The notes: generated from the sequence alone by a model not told the origin. 64,000 nt of DNA from Aequorivita xiaoshiensis (GCF_022008395.1 NZ_JAIRBB010000001.1:124001-188000); one strand, 5' to 3'. Positions 18,440 through 28,188 are shown, counted from the stretch's first letter. Numbers and translations: made by a program.

Positions 18440-19618
18440 TTATATCCAAAACAAATCACTTGCAATTCCATCGCTCAAAAACTTCCCTTTTCTTGAAACT
18501 TTTAAGCTTTGGTTCTCTAAAACAAGTAGTTGGTTGTGTAAATGATCTTCGGCTTGTTTTAAAAGATATTCAGCAAATTCTTTTCCATATTCACTTTCAA
18601 CCTTAGGTAAATAAACTCCTTTTTTGGTACGCAAGCCGGTCATTATATATTCATTATACCTATCTTCTTTTGAAAGATTTTCCATTTCAGAAGGGAGAAT
18701 TTCTTCGGCTATGCTTTTTATGTATTTCGTATTGTTGGCCACATTCCAGCTACGAGATTTTCCGTTATAGCTATGTGCTGAAGGACCAATTCCTAAATAG
18801 GGCTTTCCTTCCCAGTAGGCAGTATTGTTTTTAGAGTGAAATCCTTCTCTTCCAAAATTTGAAAACTCGTAATTATCAAATCCTGCCTTTTCTGTTTCAT
18901 CTACTAAAATTTCGTAATGCTGCTTTGCCACTTCTTCATCTACAGCTGGGATTATTCCCTTATCGATAAACTTTTTTAGGGCAGTTCGCGGTTCTACCGT
19001 AAGAGCATAACACGACAAATGTGGCACATTGAGGTTTAGAGCAATATTTAAATTTTCAATCCAACGCTCATTAGACATTCCTGGAATTCCATAAATTAAA
19101 TCGATACTGATATTCTCAAAATACTTTTGAGCTTCCTTAATGCAATCTAACGCTTCGGTAGCGTTATGGGCGCGGTTCATTAGTTTAAGGTCCTCTTCAA
19201 AAAAGGATTGAATACCTATGCTGAGACGGTTAATCCCGAGAGTTTTATAATTCTCAAAAATAGTTCTCGACTGCGCATGAACAGACAGCATATCATCAGG
19301 GTTTGCTTCTAAGGTAATTTCTGGGCTTTCAGAAACTTTGTAGTTTTTAGAGATCGTTTCAAAAATCTGCTGCAATTCTTCCGAAGAAAGTAAACTTGGA
19401 GTTCCACCACCAAAATAAATAGTTTCTACTATCCCCTGCACTTCATCTTTTCGAAGTATTAATTCTTGACAGAGCGCAGCAATTAGCTCTCCTTTTTTCT
19501 TCAAAGAAGTTGAAAAGTGAAAGTCGCAGTAATGGCAGGCTTGTTTACAAAATGGAATATGTATATATATGCCAAAACCGTTATTACTTATTACATCATT
19601 TTCTGAAATATTCTCCAT
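18440..19618 (-). CDS. hemW: HemW, radical SAM heme chaperone
   Basis: 392 residues. The radical SAM cluster motif CKQACHYC (Cys24, Cys28, Cys31) follows IYIHIPF, the HemW/HemN start. YFGGGTPSLLSSEEL, the SAM-binding GIQSF region and the C-terminal HemN domain (YEGKPYLGIGPSAHSYNG-type stretch) are present. HemW inserts or ferries heme and is often mislabelled as coproporphyrinogen oxidase; it lacks the extra N-terminal HemN region. The hemD gene lies about 42 kb away in the same window. Confidence 0.92.
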   Translation of the reverse strand: MENISENDVISNNGFGIYIHIPFCKQACHYCDFHFSTSLKKKGELIAALCQELILRKDEVQGIVETIYFGGGTPSLLSSEELQQIFETISKNYKVSESPEITLEANPDDMLSVHAQSRTIFENYKTLGINRLSIGIQSFFEEDLKLMNRAHNATEALDCIKEAQKYFENISIDLIYGIPGMSNERWIENLNIALNLNVPHLSCYALTVEPRTALKKFIDKGIIPAVDEEVAKQHYEILVDETEKAGFDNYEFSNFGREGFHSKNNTAYWEGKPYLGIGPSAHSYNGKSRSWNVANNTKYIKSIAEEILPSEMENLSKEDRYNEYIMTGLRTKKGVYLPKVESEYGKEFAEYLLKQAEDHLHNQLLVLENQSLKVSRKGKFLSDGIASDLFWI

Positions 19619-19747
19619 ATTTTAAAGTGGATTGCGACATTAAAAAGCTCAAAACTTCATAAGTCCTCAAAATTAGTTATTATTTTTACCGCAATAAGCA
19701 TTCATAACTTTAATTTCAGAACCTCAACTCATTAAAAAACCTAAAAT

Positions 19748-20809
19748 ATGTCTCGAATTATTTTATTCATTTTTCTTTTATGTTCTATAGTTTCTTTTGG
19801 ACAAACAGATGAAAAAATTATTCGAGTAGGCTATACTGGTTCCACTCCTTTTGTAATGCACGACCAAAAAGAAGAGGGAATTGTATTTGATATTTGGAAA
19901 GAAATAGCCTATGATCTTCAGCTGAAATACACATTTAAGGAGTTTCCCTCAACCGAAGAGGGTATTGCAGCGACTAAAAACAATGAAGTTGATATTCTAA
20001 TTGGGCCAACAACCATTAATAAAGAACGAGCTGAAGAAGTATCATTTTCTCAACCGTATTACAATACCGAAATGGCAATTCTAGCACCCATTATTGAACA
20101 AACATTTTGGGATAAGGTAAGGCCTATTTTTTCCAAAACTTTTCTTTACGGTGTTCTGGGTTTATTATTGGTGCTTAGCGTAGTTGGATTTTTATTTTGG
20201 ATAGTAGAAGGCAGAAAGTACAAGGAAGACTACGGGGATAAGTTTTATAAAGGTATTGGTTCTGGGGTATGGTTAGCGATTGTAACTATGACAACTGTTG
20301 GGTATGGCGATTATGCACCTCGTACTCCTGCAGGACGATTTGTAATGGGAGCTTGGATGATTATTTCATTGATTTTAGCTACTTCATTTGTTGCGGGAAT
20401 TGCAACTACCTTATCCCTTACAACTGTTCAGCAAGATAAAACCATAACTAGCATACAGCATTTAGAAGGCAAAAAGGTAGCCGTACCGAATTATAAAAAA
20501 ATAATGGACAGAGTGAGTAATGTAGATGGTACTCCTATAGCCGTGCATTCCGTTTCTGAAGGATATGAAATGTTGCTAAACAAAAAGGTTGATGCGTTAA
20601 TTTATGACCAAATTCCTCTAGAATATATCTTTCAACTGAAAGATAAGGATGAGTACATCTTAAGTATGAAGAAAATCGAACCTCAATATTATGGTTTTAT
20701 ATTCCCTATTGAAAGCGATTTAAAAAGAAAAGTAGATCTCGAAATCATCAAACTTCAAGAGAATAAAGAAATTGAAAATATTGTTCAGGATTGGATTTCC
20801 AGAAATTGA
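19748..20809 (+). CDS. Ionotropic glutamate-receptor-like channel (GluR0 type)
   Basis: The 353-residue protein has a signal peptide (residues 1-19), a split periplasmic solute-binding domain (about 24-118 and 240-350) and, inserted between, a two-helix pore module (about 133-155 and 200-222) with the potassium selectivity filter TVGYGD (183-188). This is the topology of prokaryotic glutamate receptors: ligand-binding halves flank an inverted K+ channel pore. Both a ligand site and a K+-selective pore are predicted; the ligand could be an amino acid. The gene stands alone with no transporter partners, which supports a channel over an ABC binding protein. Confidence 0.9.
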   Translation: MSRIILFIFLLCSIVSFGQTDEKIIRVGYTGSTPFVMHDQKEEGIVFDIWKEIAYDLQLKYTFKEFPSTEEGIAATKNNEVDILIGPTTINKERAEEVSFSQPYYNTEMAILAPIIEQTFWDKVRPIFSKTFLYGVLGLLLVLSVVGFLFWIVEGRKYKEDYGDKFYKGIGSGVWLAIVTMTTVGYGDYAPRTPAGRFVMGAWMIISLILATSFVAGIATTLSLTTVQQDKTITSIQHLEGKKVAVPNYKKIMDRVSNVDGTPIAVHSVSEGYEMLLNKKVDALIYDQIPLEYIFQLKDKDEYILSMKKIEPQYYGFIFPIESDLKRKVDLEIIKLQENKEIENIVQDWISRN

Positions 20810-20912
20810 TATTACTGAAGAGTAACCTTCGAGTCTTATAGGAAAACGGGAGTTTTAAATTGAGCTGAAATACTTAGGCACTAATAAAAGCATAGTAAAA
20901 GTTACTTCACTG

Positions 20913-21464
20913 CTACTTTACTCTGTCTTCATTCTGTTTCACAAAAGCAGCCCAATCTGAGTAACTTTTTCCTACTTCAACTCTCCCAGAGTTGTAAAAA
21001 TGACAAACTGCAGCTGCGAGTCCGTCGGTACTATCTAGATTTTTTGGAAGTTCCTTTAAACCTAAAAGACTTTGAAGCATTTTAGCTACTTGCTCTTTAC
21101 TAGCATTTCCGTTTCCGGTAATTGCCATTTTTATCTTTTTAGGGGAATACTCGGTAATGGGAATTTGTCTTGAAAGTCCTGCAGCCATTGCTACACCTTG
21201 AGCTCTACCTAATTTCAACATAGACTGTACGTTCTTTCCAAAGAAAGGTGCTTCAATAGCAATCTCGTCTGGGTGATGCGTTTCTATAAGTTCGATAGTG
21301 CGTTCAAAAATCAATCTTAATTTTACATAGTGGTCGTCGTATTTCTTTAATTGGAGTTCATTAAGTTGAATAAATTCCATTTTTTTACCCACAACCTTTA
21401 TAAGTCCAAACCCCATAATGGTAGTTCCTGGATCAATTCCTAAAATTATTTTTTCTGTTTGCAT
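20913..21464 (-). CDS. ruvC: RuvC, Holliday junction endonuclease
   Basis: 183 residues, the usual length. The catalytic acidic residues are visible: Asp in ILGIDPGTTIMGFG, Glu in EIAIEAPFFGKN, and the C-terminal pair in LDSTDGLAAAVCHFY. RuvC resolves Holliday junctions with RuvAB in homologous recombination. ruvA and ruvB are not adjacent. Confidence 0.95.
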   Translation of the reverse strand: MQTEKIILGIDPGTTIMGFGLIKVVGKKMEFIQLNELQLKKYDDHYVKLRLIFERTIELIETHHPDEIAIEAPFFGKNVQSMLKLGRAQGVAMAAGLSRQIPITEYSPKKIKMAITGNGNASKEQVAKMLQSLLGLKELPKNLDSTDGLAAAVCHFYNSGRVEVGKSYSDWAAFVKQNEDRVK

Positions 21465-21590
21465 TTGTTAGATTCCAAAAATCTTAATCCTAACCTTTAT
21501 AAGGATGACCTTCTATATTTACCTATATTTAAAATTGAATAAACACGCTTCTTAAAAGAGACAAATAAATTCATTTTGTATTTTAGCCTA

Positions 21591-22547
21591 ATGACTACTG
21601 CATCCTACAAAGCTAAACAATATCTGCTTGCTTCAGCAAAAGCTTTGATCTTGGTTATTACCTTTGGATATATTTTTTACAAACTAAAGAACAACCCTAC
21701 AGTAGATCTCGTTGATTTTATTTCTTTAATTCAGCAGAAAGGAAGCAGCTCGATATATTTTTTAAGCTTATTTCTAAGTTTGACAGCTGCAAACTGGTTT
21801 TTTGAAATTTTAAAATGGCAAACTTTAGTTTCAACACTAGAAGAGATGAATTTTAAAACAGCAATGAAACAAAGTCTAGCTTCACTAACAGTTTCATTGG
21901 CAACACCTAATAGAGTTGGGGAATACGGTGCTAAAGCTTTGTTTTTTGAAAGGTCAAAAAGAAAAAAAATACTCTTTTTAAACTTCTTGTCAGGAACCGC
22001 ACAAATGTTGGCAACGGTGATTTTTGGGGTGATTGGTTTATTTTATTTCATTCGGAATTTTAAGATCGACTATTCTATTGTCTCATTTCTGTATTTTGGA
22101 ATAGGACTTATTACATTTTTATCCATTGCCTATTATTTTAATAAAAAGAAACAGAAAAATAAGGACTTAACTAATTCTAAGGCAATCCGGTTTTTCAAAA
22201 AAATCCCGTTTCGTATCAAACTGAAAACTATAGTTTTTTCAATTTTTCGATATGTTATTTTTAGTGGGATGTTTTATTGTTTACTGCTTTTTTTTGGTGC
22301 TGACATTGCGTTTATAGAAGCAATATTGCTAATATTTTCTATGTATTTACTAGTTTCTATCCTACCGACACTTTTTATTTTCGATGTTGTTATTCGCGGC
22401 GGTGTAGCAGTATGGTTGTTTTCATTTGCTGGAATTTCAGAATTGGTAGTTCTTCCAACAGTACTGGCGATGTGGTTTTTTAATTTTGTGCTGCCTTCAC
22501 TATTAGGAAGCTTTTATATAGTTACTTATCAACCTGCAACCCGATGA
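21591..22547 (+). CDS. Lysylphosphatidylglycerol synthase-type (UPF0104) membrane protein
   Basis: 318 residues with about eight transmembrane helices and the family stretch ASLTVSLATPNRVGEYGAKAL near residue 100. I start at the ATG 21591; a TTG at 21576 would add five residues. This membrane family includes flippase-like and MprF-like proteins, but no synthetase domain is fused here. Its stop overlaps the start of the next glycosyltransferase (ATGA, 22544-22547), so the two are likely coupled and may act together on a cell-envelope lipid or glycan. Confidence 0.82.
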   Translation: MTTASYKAKQYLLASAKALILVITFGYIFYKLKNNPTVDLVDFISLIQQKGSSSIYFLSLFLSLTAANWFFEILKWQTLVSTLEEMNFKTAMKQSLASLTVSLATPNRVGEYGAKALFFERSKRKKILFLNFLSGTAQMLATVIFGVIGLFYFIRNFKIDYSIVSFLYFGIGLITFLSIAYYFNKKKQKNKDLTNSKAIRFFKKIPFRIKLKTIVFSIFRYVIFSGMFYCLLLFFGADIAFIEAILLIFSMYLLVSILPTLFIFDVVIRGGVAVWLFSFAGISELVVLPTVLAMWFFNFVLPSLLGSFYIVTYQPATR

Positions 22548-23662
22548 TTTGGGGGCTAATAATTTTATTTGTTTGCTATTTCATTTGCATGATAGCCTTG
22601 AGAATTGGTTTTAATAAAAATGAAACTTTTTCTACAAAGAAAGGCATTCCAAAAATTGGTTTTAGTGTTATTATTCCATTTAGAAATGAAGCGAAAAGCC
22701 TTGTTGACATGCTAAATTCTATAGAAAAGCTCAATTACCCTTCAGCACTTTTTGAAATCATATTTGTAAACGATGCTTCAGAAGATTCTTCCGAAGCGAT
22801 TATTCAAAAAGTTATACAGGAAAGTGTAATTGATATTAAACTTATTCAAAATAAACGCGTTTCAAATTCCCCTAAAAAAGACGCGATTACGCATGCTATA
22901 GCGTCTTCTAAATTTGAATGGATTGTTACTACCGATGCAGATTGTGAGTTACCGAAAAACTGGTTAAAGTCTCTTGATACTTTTATACAAGAAACCAAGC
23001 CAGTAATGGTATGCGCACCTGTAAAATACAAATCGGATGGGCAACTTATCCAAGTTTATCAGCAATTAGATGGATTGAGTTTACAAGCTGTTACTATTGG
23101 AAGTTTCGGACTTAAAAATCCATTGTTGAGCAACGGAGCTAACCTTGCGTATTCTAAAATTGCTTTTGCCCAAGTAAGTGGATTTTCAGGAAACGACCAT
23201 GTTGCTAGTGGAGATGATGTATTTTTATTAGAAAAGATGAAAACAGCATTTCCAGAACAAATTCTCTTTTTGAAATCGAAAGCTAGTATCGTAACTACAA
23301 AACCTCAACAAACTTGGGAAGGTATAATAAATCAGCGTGTGCGCTGGGCTTCAAAGACTTCTAAACAAGGAAACTTGACCTCAACATTTTTGGGGTTGTT
23401 GGTTGTTAGTGTAAATACTTTGATTTTAGCCATTCCGTTTTTAATGGTTTATAACACTGAAGAAATTGATGTTTATCTGATATTAATTTTCTTAAAAATT
23501 GCTACAGATTTTCTTGTCATTCACCAAGCAGCGCGGTTTTTCACTGTTAAGAATTCGTTTTGGAAGTTAATTCCGCAAGTATTTATTTATGCATTAGTTA
23601 CGACTATTGTAGTTATTAAAAGTTTAAAAGGAAGTTACTCTTGGAAGGGACGAGCGTTTTAA
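22544..23662 (+). CDS. GT2-family membrane glycosyltransferase
   Basis: 372 residues. One N-terminal helix (1-19) precedes a GT-A domain with SVIIPFRNEAKSLVDML, the DXD-like TTDADCE, and the processive-enzyme motif NQRVRW; three helices follow at about 285-365. This is the ordering of CESA-like/ceramide-glucosyltransferase-like enzymes that transfer sugars from nucleotide donors to a lipid or growing glycan. The product cannot be specified. It is translationally coupled to the upstream UPF0104 protein. Confidence 0.88.
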   Translation: MIWGLIILFVCYFICMIALRIGFNKNETFSTKKGIPKIGFSVIIPFRNEAKSLVDMLNSIEKLNYPSALFEIIFVNDASEDSSEAIIQKVIQESVIDIKLIQNKRVSNSPKKDAITHAIASSKFEWIVTTDADCELPKNWLKSLDTFIQETKPVMVCAPVKYKSDGQLIQVYQQLDGLSLQAVTIGSFGLKNPLLSNGANLAYSKIAFAQVSGFSGNDHVASGDDVFLLEKMKTAFPEQILFLKSKASIVTTKPQQTWEGIINQRVRWASKTSKQGNLTSTFLGLLVVSVNTLILAIPFLMVYNTEEIDVYLILIFLKIATDFLVIHQAARFFTVKNSFWKLIPQVFIYALVTTIVVIKSLKGSYSWKGRAF

Positions 23663-23690
23663 AATTAGTTTACTAGTATATAAATTACTC

Positions 23691-23704
23691 TAGACTGCGC
23701 TCGA
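23691..23704. repeat. Copy of a dispersed TCGACTGCGCTCGA-type repeat
   Basis: TAGACTGCGCTCGA differs by a few bases from the arms of the inverted repeat at 45569-45631. Short repeats of this type occur in intergenic regions of flavobacterial genomes. Confidence 0.5.
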
Positions 23705-23861
23705 TTAGGACACAGAAGAAGGTCTTTGATTTGGATAATTAAGCAGGAAGTATTGAAAAAACAACAGCGGTTCACCTAAAACCTCTAATTATCGAAAATT
23801 TTAAGACAAAATTTAAATTATCAATATATTCTATACCTTAGCATTATTAAAACTTTCAGGT

Positions 23862-24746
23862 ATGAAATCGTGTGCTACAATTTTCATTTTATTTTTTCTC
23901 ATTTCTACCCCATCACTAATCGCCCAACAAAATTATAATGTTGACGGCCAAACCTACACTTTAAAAACTGAGGTTGAAGGCCCCTTGACTTTACTTTGGA
24001 ACACTTTCGATGGAAATTACAGGTATTTTTTAAAGCAAAATGTAGAAGTGGTTGAACTGAAAAACACTAAAGTAGATGGTAATTATCAAGAAGAATACAA
24101 AGTTGTTTTAGCAGAAAAAACTAAAGGAAGTGGAATAGATACCGAAAGTTTAAAGTTTAACTTGTCAAGCCTCCACAACTATTTTGTGGAATACAATCAA
24201 AAAATTGATCCAAATTTTACAGATGAAAAGACGAATACCAATATACAGTTAAGACTTGGAGGTTTTGCCGGAGTTTTAAACAGTGTTTTTACAAATAACA
24301 TAAACGACGCCCTTCATCCTGTGGTAGGTGTTGATTTTGAAATATTTGAAGAAGTGAAATTAAAAAGACACGCATTAGTCTTCCGATTCAAGCAAACTTT
24401 TGAAAGTAGCGATCACAAATACTCAGCTTCTCAACTTTCATTAAATTACCGATTTAAATTTGTAAAAACTTCAAAGTTTGACGCCTTTGTGAATTGTAAA
24501 CTAGCTTCATTTACTTATTCTACCAAAGAAATAACTTATGTAATAGAAACTAATCCACCAATGATTATAAACGAAACAAATTCTGGAAGCGATTTTAACG
24601 CTCCTATTACCTTTGGCATTGGTGCAGACTACAAAGTTGGGAAGAACTATATTACATTTAACTACAACGATATAGTAGGACTAAACGTAGAAAATAACGG
24701 AAACTTTCCAATAGACTTTACTGTTGGGTATAAGTTTAGTTTGTAA
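23862..24746 (+). CDS. Secreted protein with predicted outer-membrane beta barrel
   Basis: 294 residues with a signal peptide (ending STPSLIAQQ), an N-terminal domain (about 24-115) and a C-terminal part (about 125-294) with alternating hydrophobic strands (HALVFRFKQTF, QLSLNYRFKF, FTVGYKFSL) ending in an aromatic-rich strand, like PorT/OmpX-type small barrels. I do not recognise a specific family. Its stop abuts the convergent lipoprotein's stop. Confidence 0.7.
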   Translation: MKSCATIFILFFLISTPSLIAQQNYNVDGQTYTLKTEVEGPLTLLWNTFDGNYRYFLKQNVEVVELKNTKVDGNYQEEYKVVLAEKTKGSGIDTESLKFNLSSLHNYFVEYNQKIDPNFTDEKTNTNIQLRLGGFAGVLNSVFTNNINDALHPVVGVDFEIFEEVKLKRHALVFRFKQTFESSDHKYSASQLSLNYRFKFVKTSKFDAFVNCKLASFTYSTKEITYVIETNPPMIINETNSGSDFNAPITFGIGADYKVGKNYITFNYNDIVGLNVENNGNFPIDFTVGYKFSL

Positions 24747-25226
24747 TTAATTTGTCTTAATAATTACAGGTAACGTAAACTGGGTTCGTACGGGAATACC
24801 TCTTTTAAAGGCTGGAGCAACAGGACGTAATGAATCGACACTTTCTAATATCCAAGCTTCTAATTTTGGAAATTCGCGTTGAAGTAAAGAGTCCATTTTA
24901 ATATTTACAATGGTAAGTTCTCCAGCACTACTCACTTGGAAATTAACACGCACCGTATCATAAATATCCCGAGAAGCAATAATTCCTTCGTGGTTTATAG
25001 ATTTATAAAGCTGCGAGCTTATAGTGTTTATAAAACAGTCTTTTTGCTCCGGCTTCTCCAACTCATTTTCACAGTTAGAGAAAGAAGGATAACGATCGAC
25101 ATCTTTCCAATCTATTGTTTTAATTTCTTCTTTAAATATAGATTCTGAAGAAACCTTTTCAGTCTCAAAAAACTGGCATGAGGCAACCGTTAGAAGAAGA
25201 AAAATTAAAAGAAAGCTGTGTTTCAT
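24747..25226 (-). CDS. Lipoprotein with TonB C-terminal-like domain
   Basis: 159 residues with a lipobox ending VASC (Cys17). The rest contains a YPSFSNCENELEKPEQKDC segment and a TonB-C-like domain (VRVNFQVSSAGELTIVNIK, then FTLPVII at the end). The same two-part module (YP-x-x-x-C ... C then TonB-C) forms the C-terminus of the M56 protein at 26773-28188, which suggests a paralogous module. It lacks the membrane helix and Pro-rich stem of a classical TonB, so energy transduction is doubtful. Confidence 0.72.
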   Translation of the reverse strand: MKHSFLLIFLLLTVASCQFFETEKVSSESIFKEEIKTIDWKDVDRYPSFSNCENELEKPEQKDCFINTISSQLYKSINHEGIIASRDIYDTVRVNFQVSSAGELTIVNIKMDSLLQREFPKLEAWILESVDSLRPVAPAFKRGIPVRTQFTLPVIIKTN

Positions 25227-25566
25227 TTGTCTTTACTATTTCTTTTTAAAAGGACAAATAGAACATCCAAATAGACATATTGCTATATTTTATAAATAGA
25301 TAATGGATGTTCCATTTCATAGAAAATTCAACTTGAAAAGTACAAATTTACTGAAACATAAAGGATTAATTTTTAAAGTAGTTATGGAATGTCTATAAAT
25401 TAACTTCGCGCTCCTATCAATAGGTATAAAATTGGTAAAAAAACCTGACAGGTCATCGAGACCTGTCAGGTTTATTATGATTGTAAAATTTATTCTAAAC
25501 TTCAATAACTATAGTAAGAAGGATTGTTGCCTTATGCTAGCCTACTTGCATCTAGTGTTGAGAAGT
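25227..25566. other. Intergenic region with terminator hairpin and a 9-bp inverted repeat
   Basis: No credible gene in this 340-base gap. It holds GAACATCCA (25261-25269) paired with TGGATGTTC (25304-25312), and the terminator palindrome at 25434-25473. Short frames on either strand have no family signature. Confidence 0.6.
25434..25473 (-). terminator. Terminator of the blaI-M56-TPR operon (palindromic repeat copy 1)
   Basis: Perfect 13-bp arms (25441-25453 and 25461-25473, core CCTGACAGGT) enclose the loop CATCGAG; read leftward they are followed by a T-run at 25434-25440. It lies downstream of the leftward TPR gene. A near-identical element ends the nitroreductase gene at 28642-28678. Confidence 0.82.
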
Positions 25567-26706
25567 TCAGTCTGTTTTAAAATGAATTTTCTTTTTCAAG
25601 TCACTTACTCTCTGTTTTCCTAGATTACGCATTATACCTTTCTCGCCAAATTGATTTAGGTAATTTTCATAATACTTTAAAACCGTCTTTTTGTCCTTAA
25701 AATAATTATCTGCAGCTACAGCTAAATTATATAAAGCCATTTCGTTATTCGGATTATTTGCCAACGCTTTTTTAAGTGCCGCCATCTCGTTTTTATAATC
25801 CCCTTTACGTTTATAAATGGTTGCCAACTCCAAATATTCATTAGATAAAGGAGTTTCCAACAATCCGATAGCAATATTCAAATGTCGTTTCGCCTTTTCA
25901 TATTCTTTCATTGCTCTGTAAAGAAATGCAACTTCGTGATGCCACTTTGGGTTTTGGTCGTCATATTTCTCAAATAAAACACCATATTGTTCTAAAGCCT
26001 TTTCAAACTGCATTGTTTTAGTATAAGCCTCGGCTAGATTTTCATGTAAAGAAATATAACTACCTCCATTCGAAGTCAAAATTGAATAGGTGTCAATTGC
26101 TTTGTGGTACTCTTTGGTATGAAACTCTTTTAAGGCTCGTAACGTAAGAAACCTAGAACTGTTTTGATCTACTAACAATCCATTCTCAATAAAAGGAACT
26201 GCCTCTGCAAATTTTCTATTTTCTACATAATTCCTCGCAATTTTATAGCTAGCATTGATATTCCCTTTATCCATTGAATAAACTTGAAGAAATAAATCAA
26301 TTGCTGTCGAATCCTTTTGAAACTCTTTCACGAGACCTCTTTCATATATAAAATTTGGGTTGTTTGGAAAACGAGAATTTAAGTTTTGAAGGATACTATC
26401 GGCTAGTTTAAAATTTGAAATCTTTACTAACATTTTAGCATATTCAAATTCGGTTATGAGGTTGGAGTTGTTTTTCGTAATTGCCTTTTTAAAATAGCGT
26501 TCTGCACTGCTATAGCTTCCTATCTTTTCATAGCAATTAGCGACTTCCGAAAATCGATTTGCTTTGAGAAAGTATGGAATTGCCTTATTGTATTCTCCAA
26601 TTGTAAAAAGACTGTCTCCTTTTTTTGAAACTGTTAAAGTCGAAACAGATTGCGCCTTGGCTAGAAAAGAAAACGATACTAGTAAAATAAATAGTGCAAT
26701 TTTCAT
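25567..26706 (-). CDS. Secreted TPR-repeat protein
   Basis: 379 residues with a signal peptide (MKIALFILLVSFSFLAKAQ) followed by about nine TPR units covering the whole mature part (for example YNKAIPYFLKANRFSEVANC and YKNEMAALKKALANNPNNEM). It has no enzymatic domain and would be a periplasmic scaffold. It follows the M56 peptidase gene by 66 bases on the same strand and precedes the operon terminator, so it probably belongs to the BlaI-regulated unit. Confidence 0.85.
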   Translation of the reverse strand: MKIALFILLVSFSFLAKAQSVSTLTVSKKGDSLFTIGEYNKAIPYFLKANRFSEVANCYEKIGSYSSAERYFKKAITKNNSNLITEFEYAKMLVKISNFKLADSILQNLNSRFPNNPNFIYERGLVKEFQKDSTAIDLFLQVYSMDKGNINASYKIARNYVENRKFAEAVPFIENGLLVDQNSSRFLTLRALKEFHTKEYHKAIDTYSILTSNGGSYISLHENLAEAYTKTMQFEKALEQYGVLFEKYDDQNPKWHHEVAFLYRAMKEYEKAKRHLNIAIGLLETPLSNEYLELATIYKRKGDYKNEMAALKKALANNPNNEMALYNLAVAADNYFKDKKTVLKYYENYLNQFGEKGIMRNLGKQRVSDLKKKIHFKTD

Positions 26707-26772
26707 TGGCTAAAAAGTTTGGTGAAACTTAAGCGGTCTCCAAAATATATTAGGTTTGTGAAAGTTGTAAAT

Positions 26773-28188
26773 TTATTCCACAACATCAAAAACAATAGGC
26801 AAGGAATACAAAACGCCAACTTTTTCACCTTTCTGCTCGCCAGGCTTCATTTGTGGCAGTAAATTTACTACACGCATAGCTTCCGCCTCTAATTCTGGAT
26901 GTTTTGCTCGAGCGCGAACATCAGTTACATTTCCAGTTTTATCAATTTTAAATTGAACAGCAATCCGTTGTCTTCCTGAAATATTCAAATCATTGGCAAT
27001 ACTCGTATTGAAATTCGAATTTATCGATTCTGCTATTTTGGTGGACATACATTTCCTCATGGTTTCATTATCACCAGAACAACCCGGATAGGCCGGCACT
27101 TGGTCGATAACGGAATAAGGGACATCTGTACCATTCTCGCCCTTCGTATCGTCTAAATATTCTCTCACCGAAGTATAAACCTTATCACCTGGCTGCGCTT
27201 CCGTTGTTAGGAGTTTTAGAGCTTTTTCTTCTTCGGCAGTCATATCACCTTTTTTCATAATGGCCTCGGCAAGTTCATTAATTTTGGTCATAACTTCAGA
27301 ATCAGATTGAGAAGTAGATTGTATCTCTTCTGGCTTAGGTTCATTGCTACATGATGTGTAAAACAACATGCTAAAGATTATCGGCAACAGCAGTAAATAC
27401 TTTACCTGCGCTCCTTTTTGTGATTTTGATTTTTGCAACATAATGATTCGTTTTTTGATTAATGACTGCTTGAAAAATGTATTGACAAATGAAATTTGCT
27501 CGGTTTGAAATACTTCGGAAAGAAGGTTTTGATAGTATTGTTTTTTGTCTTTATTACGCGTTATTTCAGAATCGGCTATGTACTCGTGAAGCGTAGAGAT
27601 TCTATTTTGGAACATATAAACCAGTGGATTAAACCAAAAAACGATGCGAAGTAGTTCAAAATACAGCAAATCATAAGAATGTTTTTGCTGAATGTGAACT
27701 TTTTCATGTGCAATGATGCTGGCTTTGTTTTCTTCGGAAACAGTTTCTCCTAGATAAATTGTGCTGAAAAATGAAAAAGTAAGATCGGTTTTGGGAAGAA
27801 GTATCAATCTCGTTCCTTTAAAGTTCTTCTTTTTTCCTGAAACGCGCAGCTTAGCTATTTTTAAAAGCTTAACGCTGAAAATAAAGGAGGTGAATAAAAC
27901 GCCTATAAAATAAAGACTACTTAATGTTGACATCCAAAATGTTGCGTCACTCCCCGCTTCCGAAGCAGTGTTTCCAAGAATTACGGCAGTTAATTGAACA
28001 ACGTACTCCTGCGGAATATTCTCCTGAAGAAAATCCAAACTTACAAAGGGTAAAATAATACTCAAGGTTGGGGTGAGTAATAGATACGCTCTATTCAAAT
28101 TAAAAAAAGTTTCCTTTTTTAGAAAGAGATCATAAACTGCGAGGAACAGCAGTTGAAAAACGAGTATTTGTAGAATTGTATGTATCAT
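26773..28188 (-). CDS. BlaR1/M56-family membrane peptidase with C-terminal TonB-C domain
   Basis: 471 residues. Four transmembrane helices (about 3-20, 35-52, 88-108, 262-280) frame a gluzincin peptidase M56 domain with zinc motif HEKVH (161-165) and FWFNPLVY. After the last helix a lipobox-like SC and a periplasmic region end in a TonB-C domain (about 370-471: VQFKIDKTGNVTDV). BlaR1 proteins sense an envelope signal and cleave their BlaI repressor; here a TonB-C module replaces the penicillin-binding sensor, so the signal is probably not a beta-lactam. Start overlaps blaI stop by 4 bases. Confidence 0.9.
   Translation of the reverse strand: MIHTILQILVFQLLFLAVYDLFLKKETFFNLNRAYLLLTPTLSIILPFVSLDFLQENIPQEYVVQLTAVILGNTASEAGSDATFWMSTLSSLYFIGVLFTSFIFSVKLLKIAKLRVSGKKKNFKGTRLILLPKTDLTFSFFSTIYLGETVSEENKASIIAHEKVHIQQKHSYDLLYFELLRIVFWFNPLVYMFQNRISTLHEYIADSEITRNKDKKQYYQNLLSEVFQTEQISFVNTFFKQSLIKKRIIMLQKSKSQKGAQVKYLLLLPIIFSMLFYTSCSNEPKPEEIQSTSQSDSEVMTKINELAEAIMKKGDMTAEEEKALKLLTTEAQPGDKVYTSVREYLDDTKGENGTDVPYSVIDQVPAYPGCSGDNETMRKCMSTKIAESINSNFNTSIANDLNISGRQRIAVQFKIDKTGNVTDVRARAKHPELEAEAMRVVNLLPQMKPGEQKGEKVGVLYSLPIVFDVVE

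Noticed and set aside
25317-25623. Two short frames on opposite strands in the 25.2-25.6 kb gap
   Set aside because: They run through the palindromic terminator and have no signature.
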